DNA from: Laccaria trichodermophora
Lineage: Eukaryota > Basidiomycota > Agaricomycetes > Agaricales > Hydnangiaceae
Direction of reading: 5' to 3'
Assembly: GCA_018417955.1 (NCBI GenBank)
Contig: JACTVC010000013.1
Span: 124,001 to 188,000 of the forward strand
Length of the DNA stretch: 64,000 bases
Positions 1 to 10,301 of this stretch are shown piece by piece. A program made the translations under genes and the position numbers. Under the pieces are notes generated by a model, which was not told the origin of the DNA, searched no databases, and saw nothing but the letters and a program-made list of their open reading frames with translations. Positions within the stretch are counted from its first letter, which is position 1, and every line of letters starts with the position of its first letter.

Positions 1-1
1 T

Positions 2-448
2 GTCGACTCTTATCATTACATCAATCATTGCACCTTGGACTATCTGTGCCGCAAATGGTGTAACCCTGGTCCACTAAATGGTTCAGCTCCAAATCTGGTC
101 AATGTGGCTTACAATAAGAACAACCGACCATACTTTCAACGTGCATTCAATACACAGGTATGTATGCCTCTCATTTTTTGTGAATTTGTTATTAAGCTGA
201 CTCAATGTTAGGCATGCGAGCAATTGAATTCTTGGCTAGGAGGTTTCGAGTCAATTCTCAAACAAATGAAAACTGGACATTTTGATTGGTTCTTGCACAC
301 TATGCTCTTTTATCATACTCAGCATGTTATCCGAAAACAAGCACAGCAGGAAGAGCCTCATCAAATTATTGAAATTGAGGATGATGAAGGAGAAGAGGCA
401 GAGGAAAGTGTAGAAGTGGGACATTGGGCTGTTGAGGAAGATGACTGA
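2..448 (+). CDS. KDZ-associated cysteine-cluster protein, 3' end (partial)
   Basis: Two exons read in one frame: 2-157 and 212-448, joined by a 54-bp GT-AG intron (158-211). The first exon runs in from outside the window, so the start is missing. The encoded C-terminus has the stretch DSYHYINHCTLDYLCRKWC, then ACEQLNSWLGGFESILKQM and a FDWFLHTMLFYHT segment, and ends in an acidic tail (EIEDDEGEEAEE). From memory this resembles the C-terminal part of fungal CxC5/CxC6 cysteine-cluster proteins that accompany KDZ transposases, whose role is not known. The stop is TGA at 446-448. The ORF is open on both sides of the intron, so this copy may be intact. The family name is a recollection, not a search result. 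Confidence 0.6.
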
Positions 449-629
449 AGTACTTAACTTGTGACAAGTGTCTTATGTAGTGTATCAAATGTGTGTGCTG
501 ATGTAAGTAGGCAACAAAATTCTAACCACATAATGGACTGAACCCTAACACCTCTAACATGGGAAAGTGCAATGCAGAAGATGCACTCAGACCACAACAA
601 CTTGTAAACAATACCCTTTCACCTTGACA

Positions 630-815
630 ATGAACTCCATCTGGAGTCCACATGGATTCCAGATGGAGGCCACAAGGACTCCAGATGGACTCCATGTGGA
701 TTTTAGATGGAATTGTAGGTTGAGATCTGTTCCAGATGGAGTCCACCTGGACTCCAGGTGGATCCATGGAGTCCATCTGGAGTCCATCTGGAATCCGTGG
801 GGGAGTGTAAAGTAC
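630..815. repeat. Palindromic minisatellite (TCCAnnTGGA units)
   Basis: About 185 bp of short units built on TCCAnnTGGA, alternating such as tccatctgga, tccacatgga and tccagatgga. Each unit is its own reverse complement or nearly so, so the block can fold into stacked hairpins on either strand. It replaces the end of a WD40 repeat: WD coding sequence stops at about 816 on the minus strand and this array follows directly. Confidence 0.7.
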
Positions 816-2180
816 TGAAACAATGTACTTTCCATCAGGTGAGAATGCAACAGAGTTGACCCAATTTGTGTGGCCTTCAAATGGATCTGAGATGGGCTTT
901 CCTGTCTGTGCATCCCACATTCTGATAGTTTTGTCCCTGGATCCTGAAACAATGTACTTTCCATCAGGTGAGAATGCAACAGATTGGACAGAATCTGTGT
1001 GGCCTTCAAATGGATCTGAGACAGGCTTTCCTGTCTGTGCATCCCACATTCTGATAGTTTTGTCTTCTGATCCTGAAACAATGTACTTTCCATCAGGTGA
1101 GAATGCAACAGAGGTGACAGAATCTGTGTGGCCTTCAAATGGATCTGAGACAGGCCCACATTCTGACAGTTTTATCATCTGATCCTGAAACCAATGTACT
1201 TTCCATCAGGTGAGAATGCATCAGATCGGACACATCCTGTGTGGCCTTGCAAGATACTATTTATAGATGGCCATGATATTTTCTTTCCCTTTTCAAAAGA
1301 GACTACTCTAGTAAAGTGGTGAGAATACTTTTTCACAATCAGAGAGTCACTTGGTGACATTGGCAAGGCTGACAGATATATGTGAGGTGCACTTTGAGAT
1401 ATAGGTTGGAAAAAAGTGGTCACAAATTTCATAGCATCTTCAATAAACATTTTCATCTTTTTATCCATCTGCAAGTATGTTAGATAGTTTATAGTTGTAT
1501 TCATGAAATGACTGCACCTTTTCCCAGCCTAATAATGAGGACAGAATTCCTGGTCCAATACTGACTTTGCTTGTTATGCTCAACACTTCTAACCAATAGA
1601 GAAATTTATAATCCAAAAAGTAATGAAGATCTTCCAGAACCTGACCACTGCATGGGACACACACAACATGGGCTGAAAAAAAACAGCATGCATAAAGTAG
1701 CTCAGATGAGATTTTTTCTTTAGCTTGTTCCAGTATATTGACTTCAGGATCATCATTTGCTTTAAATGATGTGGGCAGTTGACATATATCAAAGCAAAGC
1801 TCTGTCTTGAGTATATATAGAGCTGCAGCAGCAAATTCTTTCTCAGCATTGTCAATATCGATAAAGAATTCCCCACTTCAAGATGAGCATGTCAGGTAGT
1901 CACGAAAAGAGCTGTGCAATGGCTTGATAGCAATTTCATTATCTCCATTGATACCAGAAAGTAAGCAACCTAATGGCTCAATTATTGCTTTAATATCATT
2001 CATATGTGCTGGGTTGTTGATATGCATTTTTGACAGAGTTGCTAAAGGTAGTGGTTGCTTTGCTGTTAGGATTCTTCCCATAACTGATCTGTATCTGTTC
2101 ATGACTTTGGAATTATTTCTTTGAAAAGCCTGTTTGAGCACTTCAGTCACCCATTTTTGGGTACTTATGAGGTTATCCAA
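816..2180 (-). pseudogene. NACHT-WD40 (NLR-like) receptor pseudogene, copy A
   Basis: The minus strand carries the region after the NACHT domain followed by about four WD40 repeats (units of the type GHTDSVxSVAFSPDGKYIVSGS), closely related to the longer copy at 47126-51541. The frame is broken at about 1185 (inserted base after FSPDGKYIG), 1505 and 1878-1880. The last is an in-frame TGA where copy B has CGA at 48776-48778 in otherwise matching sequence. Homology to copy B ends near 2130, so the P-loop, Walker B and N-terminal parts are absent. The downstream end is cut inside a WD repeat by the palindromic minisatellite. Intact relatives are STAND-class receptors (HET-E type in Podospora) that sense ligands through the WD40 face. 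This copy is certainly non-functional. Confidence 0.85.
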
Positions 2181-2390
2181 TTCTTTGAATTAGGGAACCT
2201 TAATGGTACCCCATTCCAGAGTGGTATGACCCTCATACCAATTCCATTATACCATGGTATGGATGCCACATACCATACCATACCATACCATACCATACCA
2301 TACCATACCATCTCATACCATACCATTCCACCTCATACCATACCAAATCACCTCATACCATACCATACCATACCATCATTCCAAAGCTGT
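2181..2390. repeat. ATACC microsatellite
   Basis: Uninterrupted and slightly degenerate (ATACC)n, densest at 2262-2375, preceded by related 'ctcataccaattccattatacc' sequence. It is the same motif family as the larger array at 4590-5310, which suggests both descend from one satellite now split by inserted elements. Confidence 0.9.
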
Positions 2391-2681
2391 CACAGGGTCT
2401 CTGGGGTCCTTTTTCCAAAATATGAAAAATATTTCTGCTGGCTGCAATTCTGGTCCATTGGGCTCCATTTTTTGTGGGCTGGTTCTTCCCATTTCTTCTG
2501 AAATTTTCAGCTACAAATGGAGACTATAGGTTGAACTTGATCCAAACAATCAGCTTCATTAGGCTTTATCCCAGGTTTTAGCCATCCACTCTAAACCTGA
2601 AATAATCCATCACAAGCCACTTGAAATCTTATATCATTACAGACCAATTAATTTCAGTCAACAATACTGCAAGACTTCATT
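2391..2681. other. Non-coding spacer
   Basis: I see no gene, RNA or clear repeat here. Its last seven bases (2675-2681, cttcatt) are the left target duplication of the adjoining TIR element. Confidence 0.5.
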
Positions 2682-3864
2682 CCCAGTGAAAACCGGCTCT
2701 GCACCACTCCGCACTGATCCGCAAATATCGATGACGGAGGACAAAATCGGCGAGAATCCGCACCTAGGTGAGATTTCTGGCATCAACCGAAGGACTTCTT
2801 TCCATGGTGTCGCTTCTTTTGTCGGTAACATGGTCGTCACCAACTGCTTTACCTCAACTTGACATATTCCAAGTTTCCAACATCTTTCCCAAAATTCTTT
2901 TTCGCAAGTCGACTCTGGGTGATCACATATATAGTAGACATTGTCAGTTGATTACCAATTCTCCCTCTTTCCTCCCTTCCCCCACCTTCCCCCCCATTCT
3001 GTCTTCCAGGCCTTCTAGCACATCGCTCCACGCATCCCTCAGCAAGCCCCTCGCGGATGTATCCGAACAATCATCGATGTGGCGGGCATCTTGAACTCGA
3101 TTTGCCGTAAGTACCTTCCTGTTTGAATCACTAAATTTTCACCATTATGTATAGAAGCCAGCCATACGCGTTCTCTGACTGCGAGCGAACATGTATGGCA
3201 GAACCCTTATTCTGACTGCGAGAGAACGCGTATAGCGTAACATGTCAGTAAGTTGTTTTTTGGCACGATTAGATAAAGCTCTGACCTTTTTTCATGCATA
3301 TATGCGCCATATTTTGACTCAATCCTGCTCGGCGGCATCGACGCGTTCATCGAGGTGCGTGATATTTTCAGCCCAGCTCAAATTGATATCCTTCCGTCTG
3401 TGTTCCCTCCCCATTCACAGCCGCTTCGGGGAAGAGCCTTGTCAGTCGAAGGGACGGATGGTGGTGGAGATGATGGTGCATGAGAATCATTCGAGTTATC
3501 GGTTGTTGCGTCGCATAGCGGCACGGATGTATATAGGTGGATATGTGTTCGGGGATGTACTGGGGTGGCAGGACTTGCAGATAGCCACGGAAAATAGCAG
3601 ATTTTCTAAACCAATACAAAATATTTATCAGGCACAGATAACGACTGAAAAGTCCAGATGGAGGCGGAAAGGAACCGATTTAAGCAGAAATTTTGGCTAT
3701 TTATATCAAAATGGTGGCTTTGAAGGCAGAGCCTCGCGGAAAAAAATCCGCAAAAGGGACAAAATCCCAGTCTACCAGCACATTTCTGCTCTGCCGACGA
3801 CCTCCGATATCTGCCGGGAATCCGCAGATACTTGCGGCTAAGAACAGAGCCGGTTTTCACTGGG
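2682..3864. mobile_element. 1.18-kb TIR DNA element with 7-bp target duplication
   Basis: The left end cccagtgaaaaccggctctg (2682-2701) is the exact inverse of the right end (3845-3864). Directly outside lie identical 7-bp flanks, cttcatt at 2675-2681 and 3865-3871. The interior has no ORF with recognisable protein motifs; the longest open stretch (3242-3841, plus) looks non-coding. A 69-bp internal inverted structure sits at 3166-3234. It is therefore a non-autonomous DNA transposon. A 7-bp duplication does not by itself fix the superfamily (hAT and Zisupton-like elements usually give 8), and the ends differ from those of the other elements in the window. Confidence 0.85.
3166..3234. repeat. 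Imperfect inverted repeat inside the TIR element
   Basis: The segment atacgcgttctct (3166-3178) and its inverse agagaacgcgtat (3222-3234) bracket a centre that repeats actgcgag. It could form a cruciform or hairpin. No function can be assigned. Confidence 0.6.
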
Positions 3865-3871
3865 CTTCATT

Positions 3872-4232
3872 GGTTGCCAAGGGATCAACTTTAGCCAAAA
3901 TTACCACTCTAGGCAAGCTCGTTAACAAATGTCTTTAACAGGGTGACATTGATGATGATCAGGGTGACATTGATGATGATAATGTAACTACAATGATAAT
4001 GTCACTGACCACTTGCTGACTGGACTTATAGTCATGTTGGAGAACAATGAAAATAATCACATGCAGATTGAATGGACAGCCATCCAGTTGTTTCTCAATC
4101 AACAGGTGGATATGTGGTCATACAACAATCACACAATCAATGATGGATGGCTGTTGGAGACCCCCCACAGTTCTTCCACTCTTTGGTTTATGTGGAAGTT
4201 CTCCAACAGTAATTGACTCTTTAACTTACTCA
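3872..4232. other. Non-coding spacer with a 21-bp direct duplication
   Basis: Contains cagggtgacattgatgatga twice in tandem (about 3939-3981). No gene is visible. The final bases tca (4230-4232) form the left flank of the next MITE. Confidence 0.5.
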
Positions 4233-4490
4233 CACTGGATGCAAGCCACAATAACTTGAACTAAATTATTGTAAAGAAATTGTAAAGAAATTTAAAATAA
4301 GTTTACACTAACAATTTCTGAAAAATTATAAAGTTATTGTGGTTTTTTTCTTAGAAATACTATTGTTTGTGAAAGAAAAGCCACAATAATTTTACAATTT
4401 TTCAGACAATGATACTGTAAAATTATTTGAAATTTCTTTACACTTTCTTTACAATAATTTGGTGAAAGTTAATGTGGCTTGCATCCAGTG
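4233..4490. mobile_element. 258-bp CACTA-like MITE
   Basis: The ends are CACTGGATGCAAGCCACA and its inverse, and similarity between the arms continues for about 60 bp with few mismatches (ttattgtaaagaaa and its inverse near the inner edge). The flanks share a 3-bp duplication, tca at 4230-4232 and 4491-4493. Termini beginning CACT and a 3-bp duplication fit the CACTA (EnSpm) superfamily. The AT-rich interior has no ORF, so it needs a transposase in trans. Confidence 0.75.
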
Positions 4491-4589
4491 TCAGCTCTAT
4501 TGTGTCTTTTGAGTGCCACTGTACCTACTCCCTCCACACCAATGCTACCATGCTAACATCTTGTCATTAACTCTCAATAGTACACCCTG

Positions 4590-5310
4590 GCATATGGACC
4601 TTATGATTGGGATCATATCATATGAATGGAATAATCCCACTGCCATTGGAATAATCCCATAGCCATGGAATCATACCATACCATACCATACCATTGGAAT
4701 AATCCCACAGACATAAAATCATACCATACCATAACATGGGAATAATACCATAGCCATGGAATCATACCAAACCATACCATTGGAATCATACCATACCATA
4801 CCATTGGAATCATACCATACCATACCATTGGAATCATACCATAGCCACAGAATCATACCATACCATACCATTGGAATCATACCATAGAGATGGAATCTTA
4901 CCATGCCATACTGTTGGAATAATTCCATAGACATGGAATCATACCATGCCATACCATTGGAATAATACCATAGACATGGAATCATACCATGCCATACCGT
5001 TGGAATAATACCATAGACATGGAATCATACCATGCCATACCGTTGGAATAATACCATAGCATGGAATCATACCATACCATACCATTGGAATAATACCATA
5101 GCATGGAATCATACCATACCATACCATTGGAATAATACCATAGCCATGGAATAATACCATACCATACCATTGGAATAATCTGATAGAGATGGAATCAAAC
5201 CAAAGGCCAGGGATCCTACCATACCATTGCATTGGAAGTAATACCATAGAGACAACCTCACACCATACCATAGGCTTTGAATTATATTATACAGGTAGGA
5301 TCATACCATA
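4590..5310. repeat. ATACC/TTGGAAT minisatellite array
   Basis: Tandem units of about 22-45 bp composed of ataccataccat plus ttggaatcat or agacatggaatcat, repeated to the edge of the LTR element. The sequence resumes after the LTR element (17579 onward: ccatatgaatggaatcc), so the retrotransposon inserted into this array. The long open frames on both strands come from the unit and are not genes. Confidence 0.9.
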
Positions 5311-5445
5311 TGTTACAAACTCTTTTTCTTACATGTACAAACACGCGCAGACACTTACATACTCCTAAGACGTATTTAGACCATACTGGACAGACTCTAG
5401 ATACGCAGCCCAGCCAGATTTCTTTTATGATTCATACTTACTTAG

Positions 5446-5555
5446 AATGACTCATATGACTCCTATCGAGTCATATGAATCATACAGACTCACTATGACT
5501 GTATGACTCCATACGAGTCATAACGACTCATATTTCTGACTCATAGTGACTCATA
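5446..5555 (+). promoter_or_regulatory. Cluster of TGACTCA/GACTC motifs upstream of the LTR TATA box
   Basis: About ten GACTC or GAGTC cores occur within 110 bp, including three exact TGACTCA heptamers (5448-5454, 5537-5543, 5547-5553), immediately upstream of the TATA box. TGACTCA is the classic site of Gcn4/AP-1 type bZIP factors. Two of the three are altered in the 3' LTR (tctaactc, gtaactc). A regulatory role is inferred from position and motif only. Confidence 0.45.
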
Positions 5556-5562
5556 CCCTCAG

Positions 5563-5606
5563 TATATAGAGAGGGTACTTTCGTTTGTATTCGGTAGCTT
5601 GAACCT
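5563..5606 (+). promoter_or_regulatory. LTR core promoter and likely transcript start
   Basis: tatata at 5563-5568 lies about 30 bp upstream of agcttgaacct (5596-5606). That 11-mer is exactly complementary to the sequence just inside the 5' LTR (5955-5965). In self-priming Tf1/sushi elements the first 11 bases of the RNA anneal to the binding site, so the match and the TATA spacing together suggest the RNA begins at about 5596. Confidence 0.6.
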
Positions 5607-5954
5607 AGGCAATCAAAGCTTTAGTTCATCCCTCATCAGACCCTTGGAACTCTGATCGCCCTCGAACTCTATAGTCTTTCGACTTAGAGCCTCTATTGAA
5701 ACCTCAAACGACTTAAGTCTTCATGTCGAAGACTTTGTCACCCAGGCCTAGTCAGCGTAAGACTATAAACGAACACCGAATCTCTATTTGAGCCGTTGTG
5801 CCATAGAGTATTGCGGGAACCTGTAGTGTCGTTATTCAGGGCATAACGAACTGACAGCAAAGACTACATCGTCTCAGAAGGGAGTGTAGCACGAACGAAC
5901 CGACGAACTCGAAGCTTATCATAACTGCCCGTTACGCTTAACAACCGTAACAAA

Positions 5955-5965
5955 AGGTTCAAGCT
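5955..5965 (+). promoter_or_regulatory. Primer-binding site of self-priming (Tf1) type
   Basis: aggttcaagct begins 2 bases after the 5' LTR. No TGG-type complement to a tRNA 3' end is present. It is instead the perfect inverse of 5596-5606 in the LTR, the same length (11) as the Tf1 self-primer. Confidence 0.65.
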
Positions 5966-6569
5966 TACCCCAGATCAGAAGGCGCATCATCGCCCTCTAC
6001 CCGAAACAGAAACCCGAACCCGAACTCAGTCAAGACAAACTGGACAACGTACAGCGAATTATACATCTTATTGAAGAGTATAACACCTGAATCGAAGACA
6101 TTATCAGTCTCATCCAAGAGTATAACGAAAGAATCAAAGACGCTATTTTACTAGCAGAAGGCGCACCTGACACGCCTTCCACCTGAAGAAACCACGGCTT
6201 CTCAAGAGGAGTCAAGTCGTTGGAGAGATCGAGCACCAGAAAGCTCAGATTCAGAAACCGAACCCAGAACCGACATCTTTGCATCAGGCGAAGAACAATA
6301 CGACAGCACAGACAAGGGTAGCAGTCCCCCTGCATCACAGACACCAGTATCAGGAACATCGACACCTACCAGTAGATTCAGACGAATCACAGGATTAGGA
6401 CCAGCCGTATCTCCTTTCAGCAGAAGGAATACACCCAGAGGATCACCTTCGATCACCAGAACCCCCAGCAGAAGTGCGCAGCCGTTGCTCGCACCAGTGA
6501 TTACAGCACCGGCGTTTTCACCAATAGATTTAACCAGACTAGGTATCACACCTACCGACGACAGAACCC

Positions 6570-6590
6570 CACTAGTGGCTACCACTAGTT
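6570..6590. repeat. Hairpin-forming terminus of foldback element A
   Basis: ACTAGTGG-CTA-CCACTAGT (6571-6589) is a 19-bp interrupted palindrome at the very end of the element. The other terminus (11018-11033) has the shorter form AGTGG-TAG-CCACcagt. Element B keeps the AGTGG-CTA-CCACT core at its left end, so the core appears to be a constant feature of this family. Confidence 0.65.
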
Positions 6591-6784
6591 ATCATATAAA
6601 ACAGGTAACTGCCTATAGGTCCCTGTGTATCCATCCACACTCTTTATGATAGGGAATCATTACTGTTACCATGTTTTTTCATTATCATAAAGGCTGCGCG
6701 CTTTTTCATTAAGTGTAGGCAAGGTTTTGGGCCTCCCTCATAAGGTAGCCTGTGGTTATCATTACCAATTTCATATCTTTTCAA

Positions 6785-7704
6785 AGCCATATCATTGCGA
6801 TTTTCATTAGTTGTCTGGTGAGTATCATTGGATATTTCATTAGCTACATGGGTGATATCATTTTGCGATTTTCAATGGTTACTTTGGCAATATCATTGGA
6901 AATTTCATAAGCTACTTGGGCAATATCATTGCGATTTTCATAAATTATGTGGCCAGTATCATTGTAAATTTCATTAGCTGGTTGTGCAATATCATTGGCA
7001 ATTTCATTAGCTACTTGGGCAACATCATTGTGATTTTCATTAGCTACTTGGGCAATATCATTGTGATTTTCATTAGCTCCTTTGGCAATATCATTGGAAA
7101 TTTTATTAGTTACTTGGGCAATATCATTGTGATTTTCATTAGCTACTTGGGCAACATCATTGTGATTTTCATTAGCTACTTGGGCAATATCATTGCGATT
7201 TTCATAAATTATGTGGCCAGTACATATCATTGGAAATTTCATTAGCTACTTGGGCGACATCATTGTGATTTTCATTAGCTACTGGGGCAATATCATTGTG
7301 ATTTTCATTAGCTACTTGGGCAATATCATTGTGATTTTCATTAGCTCCTTTGGCAATATCATTGGAAATTATATTAATTCCTTGCGCAATATCATTGTGA
7401 TTTTCATTAGCTACTTGGGCAATATCATTGGCAATTTCATTAGCTACTTGGGCGACATCATTGTGATTTTCATTAGCTACTTGGGCAATATCATTGCGAT
7501 TTTCATTGGCTCCTTTGGCAATATCATTGGAAATTTCATAAGCTACTTGGGCAATATCTTTGCGATTTTCATAAATTATGTGGCCAGTATCATTGGAAAT
7601 TTCATTAGCTGGTTGTGCAATATCATTGGCAATTTCATTAGCTACTTGGGCGACATCATTGCGATTTTCATTAACTACTTGGGCAATATTATTGGTGATT
7701 TTTA
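6785..7704. repeat. 33-bp minisatellite, left arm of element A
   Basis: About 27 units of the type gctacttgggcaatatcatt + gcgattttcatta. The unit length is a multiple of three, so it stays open in several frames and gives a false 'SYLGNIIVIFI' protein. The inverted array in the right arm (10302-10840) is about 12 units shorter. Confidence 0.9.
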
Positions 7705-7989
7705 GTAATCAGGAGAGTGGTCACATGACCAAACTCCAAAAGGGGTCAAAAAACCAAAGTTGTGGCCCTGCACTGTAGCTTCCCAAATCTGTTTGAATTA
7801 TGTTCTGAAGTGCTTCTGTTGTGGGGATATGAGGTAAATGAATGTCAAAAGTGTCGCGTTTTTTGTGTTTTTCTCCATGAAAACAAAACCAAATAACATA
7901 ATTTCAGTATATTTAGAAAGCTAAAAGAAAGGGCTACAATTATTGTATCATGGGAAAAATGACCAAAAAAGGAAGGTGCATGCTCTACT

Positions 7990-8720
7990 ATAAGAGTCAG
8001 ATATAGATTTACTGATAGACTACAAAAAAGTCGGACTTAGACTACACAGTTTACTGATACCCTATAAAAGACTACAAAAGTCAGACTTAGACTATAAAGT
8101 TTGCTGATAGACTACAAAAGACTACAAAGTTTACTAATACAGTACAAAAGACTACCAAATTTACTGATAGACTACAAAAAAGTCAGACTTAGACTACAAA
8201 GTTTACTGATAGACTATAAAAGACTACAAAAGTCAGACTTAGACTACAAAAGCTTAGATTTACACTACAAAGTTAGAGTTAAGGTCAAAAGGTTATCTTG
8301 ACTACAAAGTTTGTAGTGTCTTCTTTTTGTCATTAGAAAAGTTTGTAGTGTCCGCTTTTTGTCATTACAAAGGTTTGTAGTGTGCGCTTTTTCATTAGAA
8401 AAGTTTGTAGTGACCACTTTTTGAGACTACAAAAGTTTGTAGTATGCGCTTTTTCATTAGAAACGTTTGTAGTGTCCGCTTTTTTTGTCATTACAAAGGT
8501 TTGTAGTTTGCGCTTTTTCATTAGAAAAGTTTGTAGTGACCGCTTTTTGAGACTACAAAAGTTTGTAGTGTGCGCTTTTTCATTAGAAAAGTTTGTAGTG
8601 TGTGCTTATTCATTAGAAAAGTTGGCAGTGTCTGTTTTTTGGGACTACAAAATCTTGTAGTGTGTGCTTTTTTATTAGAAGAGTTTGTAGCGTCTACTTT
8701 TTCATTTAAAAAAGTTTGTA
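7990..8720. repeat. Inner minisatellites, left arm of element A
   Basis: Two adjoining arrays. 7990-8310 repeats actacaaaagtcagacttag / actacaaagtttactgatag. 8310-8720 repeats gtttgtagtgtgcgcttttt + cattagaaaa or gagactacaaaa. The same arrays occur inverted at 9357-10020 and again in both arms of element B. Confidence 0.9.
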
Positions 8721-8899
8721 GTTGACATGTAGATTATGGTGTCTCCATCTATGTTATGGGGATCAGGTTGAAGGACTGCCATCATATGCCAGTGCTGCAG
8801 CATTAGTTTTTGGCATCATCCACAAGTTGTCTTTCACATTAGGAAAAGCCTTTCATATTGATACCTCATGTGAGGATATGGCTGAATGATTGACATGAC

Positions 8900-9146
8900 T
8901 TTACAAATTGCTATTGCAACATCATCAGTCTCTCACATCATTCCCAAGTTGGCTATCAAGCTACAGGAGGCTATTCATGTTGATACCTACTCAATACATG
9001 CTCAACTTACAACATGACCTGACTTAAAGACACCTCCAAGGATGAATCAACTCATCATCCTATAGCCCTCAAAGAGCTGTATCAAAGTTGACTATGCTTG
9101 GGACAGTGTGAGAGCCAACTTGGTCATGATGTCAAAAACTGGTGAT
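8900..9146. other. Loop of foldback element A
   Basis: About 247 bp of single-copy sequence between the arms, starting after the last shared stretch ggctgaatgattgacatgac. It has no ORF. Its reverse complement matches the loop of element B (34234-34507), e.g. catagtcaactttgatacag. Confidence 0.75.
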
Positions 9147-9356
9147 GTCATGTCAATCCTTCAGCCATATCCCCACATGAACTTACAATTATGTTTTAAG
9201 ATATGACAGTAGGTAGTAATATGAAAGGCTGAGTCCTAATGTGAAAGACAACTTGTGGATGATGCCAAAAACTAATGCTGCAGCACTGGCATATGATGGC
9301 AATCCTTCAACCTCATCCCCATAACATAGATGGAGACACCATAACCTACATGTCAA

Positions 9357-10020
9357 CTACAAACTTTTTAAATGAAAAAGTAGACACTACAAACTCTTCT
9401 AATAAAAAAGCACACACTACAAGATTTTGTAGTCTCAAAACAGACACTGCCAACTTTTCTAATGAATAAGCACACACTACAAACCATTGTAAATGATAAA
9501 CAAAGCAGACACTACAAACTTTTCTAATGAAAAAGGGCACACTACAAACCTTTGTAACTACAAAAAAAGTGGACACTACAAACTTTTCTAATGAAAAAGC
9601 GCACACTACAAACTTTTGTAGTCTCAAAAAGTGGTCACTACAAACTTTTCTAATGAAAAGGCGCACACTACAAACCTTTGTAATGACAAAAAGCGGACAC
9701 TACAAACTTTTCTAATGACAAAAAGCAGACACTACAAACTTTGTAGGCAAGATAACCTTTTGACCTTAACTCTAACTTTGTAGTGTAAATCTAAGCTTTT
9801 GTAGTCTAAGTCTGACTTTTGTAGTCTTTTATAGTCTATCAGTAAATTTGGTAGTCTTTTGTAGTGTATTAGTAAACTTTGTAGTCTTTTGTAGTCTATC
9901 AGCAAACTTTATAGTCTAAGTCTGACTTTTGTAGTCTTTTATAGGGTATCAGTAAACTGTGTAGTCTAAGTCCGACTTTTTTGTAGTCTATCAGTAAATC
10001 TATATCTGACTCTTATAGTA
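9357..10020. repeat. Inner minisatellites, right arm of element A
   Basis: Inverse of 7990-8720 with about 70 bp less sequence, corresponding to roughly two units. Confidence 0.85.
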
Positions 10021-10301
10021 GAGCATGCACCTTCCTTTTTTGGTCATTTTTCCCATGATACAATAATTGTAGCCCTTTCTTTTAGCTTTCTAAATATACT
10101 GAAATTATGTTATTTGGTTTTGTTTTCATGGAGAAAAACACAAAAAAACGCGACACTTTTGACATTCATTTACCTCATATCCCCACAACAGAAGCACTTC
10201 AGAACATAATTCAAACAGATTTGGGAAGCTACAGTGCAGGGCTACAACTTTGGTTTTTTGACCCCTTTTGGAGTTTGGTCATGTGACCACTCTCCTGATT
10301 A

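Larger units (their letters stand above)
5311..5952 (+). repeat. 5' LTR
   Basis: Matches 16936-17578 apart from scattered transitions such as cgcgcag/cgtgcag, ttcgac/tttgac and cccgtta/cccatta, several at CpG. It contains a cluster of GACTC motifs, a TATA box and the probable transcript start. It begins TG and ends CA, as LTRs do. Confidence 0.97.

Noticed and set aside
522..1182. Plus-strand frame with MYFPSGENATE repeats
   Set aside because: Antisense shadow of the WD40 repeats; the minus strand gives the recognisable protein.
3242..3841. 199-codon frame inside the 1.18-kb TIR element as a transposase
   Set aside because: No DDE-type motifs or protein-like composition, and it overlaps equally long frames on the other strand.
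4613..5271. Tyr/Trp/Gly-rich minus-strand frames (MIPMVWYG repeats)
   Set aside because: Translation of the ATACC satellite.
6844..7705. Long open frames on both strands encoding SYLGNIIVIFI-like repeats, possible membrane protein
   Set aside because: They come from a 33-bp satellite unit that happens to lack stops in several frames; the mirrored arm gives the same frames, and copy number differs between arms.
8382..8660. Frames encoding KVCSDHFLRLQKFVVCAF repeats
   Set aside because: By-product of the TTTGTAGT-type minisatellite, present in all four arms.
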